From Blastocladiella britannica (Eukaryota; Blastocladiomycota; Blastocladiomycetes; Blastocladiales; Blastocladiaceae): 32,103 nucleotides of DNA. Below the pieces are notes generated by a model. The model saw nothing but the letters and a program-made list of their open reading frames with translations, ran no database searches and was not told the DNA's origin. Where the stretch lies: positions 1 through 32,103 of the forward strand of contig MU624679.1 of assembly GCA_025349905.2 (NCBI GenBank). The letters are read 5' to 3'. How positions within the stretch are numbered: the first letter of the stretch is position 1; the number at the start of each line of letters is the position of its first letter. Made by a program: the position numbers and the translations under genes. Positions 25,627 to 32,103 of this stretch are shown one piece after another.

Positions 25627-28600
25627 ATGACAGCCAGGGCAGCATCTCGTCCTCTTTCCGCACACGACTCGACACCGTACTCGATCGTGGTGGCCGTCGT
25701 CGAAGGTGACTGCCTTTTTCTTACGGTCATCTCCTCGCCCCTCTGACCTTTCATAAAAATGGAACAGGTCGCCATTTCCCGCGCCGGCCAGGCACAACTG
25801 CCTACGTGCACTGCAAATTCAACTCCGAGTCCCTATCGTCCGACCCGGTCCCGATCGGACCCCAGGGCGCGCCGCTTTGGGACACGGAACTGGCGTGGGA
25901 CCTCGATGCGCGCGCCCTGCATTTCCTGCGCACGCAGCGCACGCCCGTCAAACTCACCGTGTATGCGCTGTCGCCGCACAACGGTCACCGCGCGCCACTC
26001 GGGCACCTGGTCCTGGACCTGCGATCGGCACAGCCGTTTCCGGGAAAGGAATTTTGGTTGCCGCTGCTCCCACCGCCCGCCACTGCTGCTGCCGCTAACG
26101 AGGGACCCGACGCTTCGTTTACACATGCAGCGGTGGTGGCCGGTGGGCCAAGGCCCGAAATCAAAATCTCGTTTGCGGCTGGCCCGGCATCGTCGGCCGT
26201 TTCGTCCGAACCCGCTGGAATTGCGCGCGTACCTGGTTCCACAGCGACCCCAGGAGCGGCGGCTTCTGCCAAGCCCGGCAGTGCCGCGAGCAAACGTGCC
26301 AGTCCGCGAAAGCCGCCACCAACTTCAGGCAAGTCGGCCACAAAAGGAGGTCCACAGCCGACGGCGGGAATTTACACCCCGCGCGCGCCACGACCGATCG
26401 CTGCCGTGTCGGGATCCGATGCTGCCTCTGGTACACCGCCGTCCCAGTCCGGTCTCAAGGTAACGTTGCGCTCGGACGGCGCCTATGCCGTGGCTTGTAC
26501 TGCGCCGTCGCGGCCCGGGTCTCCCTCTGCCAGTGCGCCTCGCGATGACCGGCTGTATCGTCTCGCCGTCACTGTCCTGGCCGTGCGCGACCTGCACTTG
26601 CTCTCGGTGCTCCCTTCCGCCACGGCAGCGGCAGCTCCCAGGTCCTCGAACAGCATCAACGTCGGCGGCATGAACTCTGGTGCCGCGGCGGGAGGAAATG
26701 TGAACAATTCGGGACCGGCCCGCGGGTACTTTGTCCTGCTGCAGCTACTGGGAAACGAGCTGCGCACACAGTCGTTTACCGACCCCCGCCAGCCGCAGTT
26801 CCCCGAGGAAACGCTCACGCTTGATGTAATGGCGCGCCCGCGCGACTTGGCTGCGTGGCTCGCGGCAGTGGACAAGCTCAATGTGTACCTGTGCTACGAC
26901 GAGCAGATCGTGGGTACTGCGGCCGTGGACTTGGCGGCGGTCGTACCACGGACCGGCTCCGACAACAATCCTACTGACGCTCGACAGGTCATGGAGGTCG
27001 AGGCGACGATCATCGAGGATGCTACCGCAGACGTCAAAGTCCCGCAGAGGCCGAAAGCCGTCATTCGCATTGCTGTCTCTGAGTTGCCCACGGGTACCCC
27101 TGCTCCACCCTCTTTTCCCAGCGTGTCGGTGGTCGATGGCCAGTCTGCCGTTGATTTTGAGGCGGCGCCCCCGTTTGTGCCGGAGCCAGCGCCATGCCCA
27201 CCTTCTTCGCGGCCCAACGACCATTCGAGCGACAATCTTGCCACCGCGGCATCGGCAGCCATGGCCGTACCGACTCGTGTCCAATCTTCCATCTCCGTCA
27301 TGCGCCAAGAATATGCCCAAGAGCATGTCGCCAAGTCCTCGCCCTCTGTGCCCAGTCCGGTGATGGCGCAACCACTATCACAGCACACGAGCCTGCCCCC
27401 ACTCACAGCTGAACTCGGAGCGCCCTCGACAAGTAGCGGAGGAGAAAACAACAATTGGCACCAGTACCGGTTCTCCATCGACATCAAAGGCGTGCGTGAC
27501 CTCCAGCCGCCGCTGCCGTCCGCCAACGTGTACTTCAAGTACACGTACCCGCCGTTCGGGACCCGTGCGCCGTTCCTGTCGCACCCACCGGTGACGGTTG
27601 CGCGCACGGGCGGCCCGACCGAAGCGATCCTGACGTCGGCATTCTGCGCGTACGAGTTTGTGATGGCCCCGCCTCGACTGCGCGTGTTCCTGGATGCGGT
27701 ACCCTTGGAAATCCTGGCGGTGCACCGCGACCCGATGGCGCGCGACGCGACGTTAGGCGCCGCGCTGGTGGACTTGGCGCGCGCGCTCGACGCGCCACGG
27801 ACCGCGACCGCGACCAAACAGGGCCAGCGGCTGCACGCACAAGTGTTTGACCACTGGGTCAATGTGTGCGCGACGGCGCCCGCTGGGGCCGTGGTGAAAG
27901 TGCTGGCAATTCGCGTGGTGCTGTGTTTGGAGGACTTTGGGCCGATTGAAGAGCAGGCCGCACATGACGGGACGCGCGTGGGTGGGCGCGAGAACGTGGA
28001 CGCGTTCGATAATATCGTCACGGTGCCGCCGCGGTTGACGGTGGGCGACGATGCTCTCGAGGTGCCGACGATGATGCGAGGTGCTGGTTCCGCTGCTGCC
28101 ACGCCGGCGATGGCAAGTTCCGAGCCTCCACGGTTTGGGTTGCCGGTTGGCGCGGATGCAACTCCATTCATGATTACTCCCATGGCTGCACCGCCACCGG
28201 GCGAACATCACCCGTATCAACAACAGCAGCAACAACAACAACAACAACAACAGCAACAGCAACAGCAACAACTGATGTGGTCCACGGCCCAGCAACAAGT
28301 GGACGAGTGGCGCATGCGGCAAGAACAACGCATCGAAAAAGCGATCCGCGACCGCGACGCAGCGGCCATGTCCGAGCTCGAGACTCGCTTACGTGCGCGC
28401 GAGGCCGAGTTCGAGCGCCGCGCGACCGAGTTCCGCGACGTGGAGCGGCAACTCGAGCGTCTGCTTGCAGAAATGGAGCGTCGCGAGCTCGCGTTACAGC
28501 GCGAGGAGACGGACTTGGTGGACCGGCGCGACGCGCTCGAGCGCGATCTGGCCGCGCGCGCGACCCGCGCCGACGAGTCCGTACGTGCGGCCGAGCGCGA

Positions 28601-29576
28601 AGCAGCGGCGGCACGTGAGCGCGACGCGGCCCAGATCGCTGACCTCGAGCGCGCCCGAGCCGCCGCCGTGCGGGACCGAGACGACGCTGAGCGCAAATGT
28701 AAAGCGCTGGACGCTCAGTGCCACGAGCTGCGGTTGGCGGCGACCGACGCGGCCCGCGGCGCTCCCGACGCGCGCGAGCTCGCGGCTAAAGTGCAGGCGC
28801 TTGCGGCCGACGCGGACGCCGCAACCAAACGCGCGGCCGTGTACAAGAAGCAGCGCGCGCACTTTAAGCACCAGTGGCTGCGTACGCTCGCGGATTATGC
28901 GGATTTCAAGAAATCGGCCGATGCCGACCGGGCAGCGCTTGCGGCAAGGGTTGCGGCGCTGGAGGCGGGTGGATCTGGATTATCGCGGCCATACTCGCCA
29001 ACTTCCTTGTCGCCGCCACAACCACACCACCATCGTCACCACCCGTCGCCGAGCAAGCGTGGTGAGTTGGATTCTCAGCAAAGAAGGCAAGCGCAGCAAC
29101 AGCGGCCTCAGTCGGCGGATGGAGGATCAGCTGCCAGGTATGCCGAGCAAGGGCAAGGTCCATCGGCTGCTGAACCGGCGGCAGCGGCAAGTAGTCACGC
29201 CGTGACGGACGAGATGAGGAGAATCCGGGCCGAGCTGAACGAGCTCAAGGAAACGCACGAGCGGTTCAAACACTCGATCATGCTTGGCCAGTCCACGTCA
29301 ATGCCGCTCGGTGCCGCCGTCGGGACTGCCGCGTCTCCGTCCATCTCTCAGTACGGCCGCAAGCAGCAGCAACCGATCTCCGGGGCAGCAGCAGCCGCTC
29401 CAGCCATATCGGTGGATCAACTGGCGCATGTGGAGCGGCTGGTGCAGGAACGCGACATGTTACTCAAGTCTGGCGTGTACACGGATTCCGACCGGCTGAT
29501 ATGTGAAATGAATGCGCGGATCGAGCAGCTGGGCCGGGGGTTGGGTGCCGTGCCAACCACCGCCTCCGCATTTTGA
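25627..29576 (+). CDS. CEP120: Centrosomal protein CEP120
   Basis: Two exons, 25627-25705 and 25768-29576, with a 62-nt intron; 1295 residues. CEP120 promotes centriole elongation and basal-body formation. Exon 1 ends SIVVAVVEG and continues GRHFPRRPGTTAYV in exon 2, matching the first strand of the N-terminal C2 domain; this fixed the splice. A first C2 domain (about 19-140, with TELAWDLDARALHFLRTQRT), a second C2-like region (about 290-425) and a third (about 592-750, YRFSIDIKGVRDLQ) follow the CEP120 order. Then come a polyglutamine run (844-861), a long Arg/Glu/Ala coiled coil (about 862-1095, with HFKHQWLRTL) and the conserved C terminus LVQERDMLLKSGVYTDSD. Ser/Pro/Ala linkers between the C2 domains make it longer than the human protein (about 986). 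It shares its promoter region with CFAP58. Confidence 0.94.
28218..28271 (+). repeat. CAA/CAG polyglutamine tract in CEP120
   Basis: Eighteen consecutive Gln codons (mixed CAA and CAG) sit between the third C2 region and the coiled coil. Codon mixing limits slippage, but seven CAA codons are uninterrupted (28230-28250). Confidence 0.95.
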
Positions 29577-29735
29577 TTTTTTTCTCTCTGAATTTTTTGT
29601 CGCGTTTTCGCTTGTTCTTGATCACGTCCAAACCAACTCGAGCCGCCGGGGGACGATATCGACAGGGCAGACACACGCGCACGCACTGTTACACAGCACC
29701 CATACGAAAGAAAGAAAAAAAGACCCGTTGCAAAA

Positions 29736-30630
29736 ATGCACTCCTTTGGCGTTCTCGTGGCGCTTCTGGCGCTGATGGTGACGGTGGCGACGGCGCTCAC
29801 CATTCGCGTCCCGCCATACGAGCAGCAGTGCTTTTTCGAAGAGCTGGTGAAGGACCAGCGACTGTCTATCACGTACCAGGTGGGCGATGGCGGTCAGTTA
29901 GACGTGGACTTTTGGGTACGTTGTTATTTTTCTGTTGATGGTAATATGCATCTCCAGGCTCGCGCGCGCACACTGCGGGTCAACTCGTGTCCCTTGACCG
30001 TGTGTGTGCGTGGGCATATGGCGACTTTGGACGGCGAGCTGGACCCTTTATACTAACTTTTGCCAAATGTTAAACACAGGTCACCGATCCCACCGGCAAC
30101 ATTCTGCACATCATCAACAAAGAGTCGACGGGCTCGCACGATTTCCGAGCCAAGGTGGCCGGCCGTTACACGTACTGCTTTAGCAATCAAATGAGTAGCC
30201 ACTACGAAAAGGTGCTTCAGTTTAGCGTGGAGGGCGCCAATGCACCACCGCTGGATCCGAAAGGTAACTTTACTTTTTGTTTGTTTGATTTATTTTAAGT
30301 CTCAAGTCCCATTTTTTGATTGGAACAGCCATCGTGGACCCAGTGTTGGCGGCCATTACCGATCTGGCCAAAGACGTGCATTCGATCAAGGAGGAGCAGC
30401 AATATGTCATGATCCGTGAGCGCCAGCACCGTGAGAGTACGTTGATTTCTTCCTCCTTTTGGCACTGAGTCTACAATTAAACTGATGAACAAAACGAACC
30501 CACAGCTGCGGAAGACATTAACTCGCGCGTCATGTGGTGGTCGATCATGCAGGTGATGGTGCTGGTCGGCGTGTGCTTGTTCCAGGTGTACTACCTGCGG
30601 CATTTTTTCGAAGTCAAGCGAATGATTTGA
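29736..30630 (+). CDS. p24-family cargo receptor, TMED2/EMP24 type
   Basis: Four exons (29736-29915, 30080-30263, 30329-30436, 30506-30630), 198 residues. p24 proteins cycle between ER and Golgi in COPI/COPII vesicles and help select cargo such as GPI-anchored proteins. Visible parts: a signal peptide (MHSFGVLVALLALMVTVATA); a GOLD domain with paired Cys (EQQCFFEELV and RYTYCFSNQMSS); a helical membrane-proximal region (IKEEQQYVMIRERQHRE); one transmembrane helix (about 167-187); and a short cytosolic tail RHFFEVKRMI with the FF sorting motif and a basic end like TMED2. The match to the beta (TMED2/Emp24) class rests on MIRERQHR, SRVMWWS and YYLRHFFEVKR. Intron 1 is 164 nt, the longest in the window; the others are 65-69 nt. 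The start has an aaaaATG context. Confidence 0.93.
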
Positions 30631-30698
30631 GTCCTAAAGACAAACTTCTCTCTCTTTCCCCATTCATTTTCGGATAAACGGACCGTAATTCATATCAT

Positions 30699-31372
30699 AT
30701 GTCGTCGCCGTCGTCTTCTTCAAGCGCCGCCGCCCGGGCAGTAACAGTAACAGCGGAAGAAGGTGAAGAAAGGAGAGCAGCATCGCGCTGCAAGGGAGGG
30801 GATGGAGGCATGACCGAAATCGAGGATCTGACTCTGTACCCGGCGGTTCCGTTCTACGGGCCCAGTACCATTCGTGGGTTGAAACCGGGCGAGACCAAGC
30901 GCTGGTGCACTTGTGGTATACGCGCTCATTCTACTCTATCATTTTACTTGAATCTTTTCTAAAAAAAATTGACAGGACTGTCCAAACAGCAACCCTGGTG
31001 CGATAACAGCCACGTATGTCCCGTCCCGTATCAAAATGGAAACCATGAAATATTATTGACGCATGCAAAATAAATACAGCGAGGAACACCTTTCAAGCCG
31101 CTGATCTGGAAGGTTCCCGAGAACCAACAGACGCTGTACTCGATCTGCGCATGCAAGTATACCAAGAGCCCGCCGTTTTGTGACACGAGACGTATGTACT
31201 TGATCATTTTTTGTTTTTGTTGAACGGGATTAACATGCAATCGACAGATGTGGACTGCCCAATCGAGGTATACCGACGACAAAAGGCATGTGCGGGGGTG
31301 CACGACAAGGGAACGACGCGCCTGTGCACTTCCTGTGGATGGACGCCGGACACGCCCGAGGTGGATCTGTAA
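30699..31372 (+). CDS. CDGSH iron-sulfur protein, CISD3-like, two clusters
   Basis: Four exons (30699-30915, 30976-31013, 31080-31191, 31248-31372), 163 residues. CISD3-type proteins are monomeric mitochondrial NEET proteins with two [2Fe-2S] clusters, each held by three Cys and one His. Both motifs are present: CTCGLSKQQPWCDNSH and CACKYTKSPPFCDTRH. Every ligand is kept, but the usual CDGSH ends are CDNSH and CDTRH. GTPFKPLIWKVPE lies between them, as in CISD3. Residues 1-37 are Ser/Ala/Arg-rich and could be a mitochondrial presequence; an internal ATG at 30810 (MTEIED) would remove them. A C-terminal extension of about 40 residues carries further Cys (CAGVHDKGTTRLCTSCGW). Introns 1 and 3 cut the two CDGSH motifs, and intron 2 falls just after the first. 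Splices were set by these motifs. Confidence 0.92.
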
Positions 31373-31453
31373 TGTAACCAATTTTCTGATGACTTCCCAA
31401 TTTCCTTCCCCCTCTTTCAATCCGCTTGATTGCATTTCAATTTTTTTTTTAAT

Positions 31454-32103
31454 ATGCTCGGCGGATCACGCGCCTCGGCCTTGCAACGTGCCGCCGGCTT
31501 CTCTTCGCGCCGTGGATCCCCATTTCAATCGGCGTCCAACGGCAGCACCAGTGCGCCATATGCGACGGATCCCACGTCGTATGCGACCGCTGCGCCAACA
31601 ACCTCAGCAACGGCATTGCAGCAACAACAGCAGCACCCGTTCAAGCGCGATCTGTCGTACGCGGCCTACTCGCTGCGAGTGGACGACGTGCGCACTGCGA
31701 TTGCCGACCATTTACGTGACCGCGGCGTGGTCGGAGTGTTTGCGCTGGTGCGTGCGCTGAAACGGGCCGAATTCAATGGCGAAATCTCCCTGGCACGGTT
31801 CGAAACGGTGCTGGCCGAGCACCGGTTAGGTCTGGCCCGGGCCGACGTCGCGCTACTATTTAACGAGTTTGACGAGCGGCGCCGGAACTTGGTCAATGTG
31901 GATAAGATTGTGGACGGGCTAAGGGTACTTAAATCGCCGTGCTTTGGTTGCATTATTTGGGCGGGGACTGCGAGGGGCATTGCAGCAAACGATAAAACTC
32001 TAAAACACATGCGCCTCGAGCCCCGGACCCTCGAGCTCCTGGACCGCATATTCGATGCATTCAAATCAACGCACTCGCGCGTGCAAGCTGACGAGGTGCG
32101 CAA
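31454..32103 (+). CDS. Calcyphosin-like EF-hand protein, N-terminal part (runs off right edge)
   Basis: From ATG 31454 the frame is open to the window end. After a Ser/Ala/Thr-rich, Gln-containing start of about 65 residues comes LRDRGVVGVFALVRALKR, then ARADVALLFNEFDERRRN and VNVDKIVDGLR, in the order of calcyphosin/CAPSL-type EF-hand proteins (LR.RG..G...LGR.F, then E..ELF..FD, then FLL.LRP). The expected Ca-binding loops lack several acidic residues (AEFNGEISLARF; DERRRNLVNVDK), so calcium binding is doubtful. After GLR the frame either reads through 32 codons or skips a 96-nt intron at 31925-32020 (GTACTT...CTCGAG), giving GLRPRTLELLDRIFDAF, which matches the family's LRP join better. Calcyphosin-like proteins are frequent in flagellated lineages. 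The 3' end is missing. Confidence 0.75.
   Translation, partial: MLGGSRASALQRAAGFSSRRGSPFQSASNGSTSAPYATDPTSYATAAPTTSATALQQQQQHPFKRDLSYAAYSLRVDDVRTAIADHLRDRGVVGVFALVRALKRAEFNGEISLARFETVLAEHRLGLARADVALLFNEFDERRRNLVNVDKIVDGLRVLKSPCFGCIIWAGTARGIAANDKTLKHMRLEPRTLELLDRIFDAFKSTHSRVQADEVR

Noticed and set aside
25759..26463. Open frame starting at ATG 25759
   Set aside because: It is out of frame with CEP120, and its ATG lies inside the intron that joins the two CEP120 exons.
29916..30079. Intron 1 of the p24 gene as coding sequence
   Set aside because: It reads open for a while, but the GOLD domain joins DVDFW directly to VTDPTGN as in p24 proteins, with good GT and CACAG ends.
1..32103. CRISPR arrays, bacterial operons, tRNA or rRNA genes
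   Set aside because: No spaced direct repeats, Shine-Dalgarno-led operons or cloverleaf-like sequence seen by eye. The intron-bearing genes are eukaryotic. A tRNAscan-SE run would be needed to exclude a tRNA.

Overview
The window looks like nuclear DNA of a flagellated (zoosporic) early-diverging fungus, most likely of the Blastocladiomycota. It is GC-rich and gene-dense. Genes carry short spliceosomal introns, mostly 53-97 nt, and starts often sit in an A-rich context (aaaATG). Several cues fit: an HSP9/HSP12-type fungal stress protein, an ankyrin-like protein built on the ..NGHxxVLQWW.. repeat common in Blastocladiales, and two proteins made essentially only by organisms with cilia and centrioles (CFAP58 and CEP120). 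I could not search a database, so the lineage is an inference. Exon boundaries were worked out by hand from splice sites, reading frame and family conservation.

Layout from left to right: a partial unidentified gene on the minus strand (1-216); an HSP12-like gene with an internal duplication and a 36-bp repeat (920-1808, +); an ankyrin-like repeat gene (1995-3902, -); a five-exon Ttd14-like P-loop/CYTH gene (4446-5963, +); an intergenic region with a decayed Helitron fragment (about 6130-6760, -); condensin SMC2 (7121-10984, -); a large RNA-repair fusion protein with phosphatase, kinase and ligase modules (11105-14281, -); an F-box protein with C-terminal hydrophobic segments (14559-16055, +); a copper-transporting P1B-ATPase (16323-20153, +); the splicing factor SMU1 (20204-22064, -); CFAP58 (22130-25531, -); CEP120 (25627-29576, +); a p24/TMED2 cargo receptor (29736-30630, +); a CISD3-type CDGSH iron-sulfur protein (30699-31372, +); and the start of a calcyphosin-like EF-hand gene running off the right edge (31454-32103, +).

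Most genes are ordinary housekeeping genes and do not form one pathway. Two groupings stand out. CFAP58 and CEP120 are head to head with only 95 bp between start codons, so a shared promoter for two ciliary/centriolar genes is likely. The 1040-residue RNA-repair protein joins a Cys-based phosphatase, a polynucleotide-kinase-like P-loop domain and an ATP-dependent RNA ligase behind a helical N-terminal region. It is the best candidate for a poorly described system here: a single-chain RNA end-healing and sealing enzyme, of the type Pfam labels 'Swiss Army Knife' RNA repair. Smaller points of note are a GC-AG intron in SMU1, an intron present in only one of two duplicated HSP12 modules, a long insertion in the copper ATPase, and variant CDGSH motifs.
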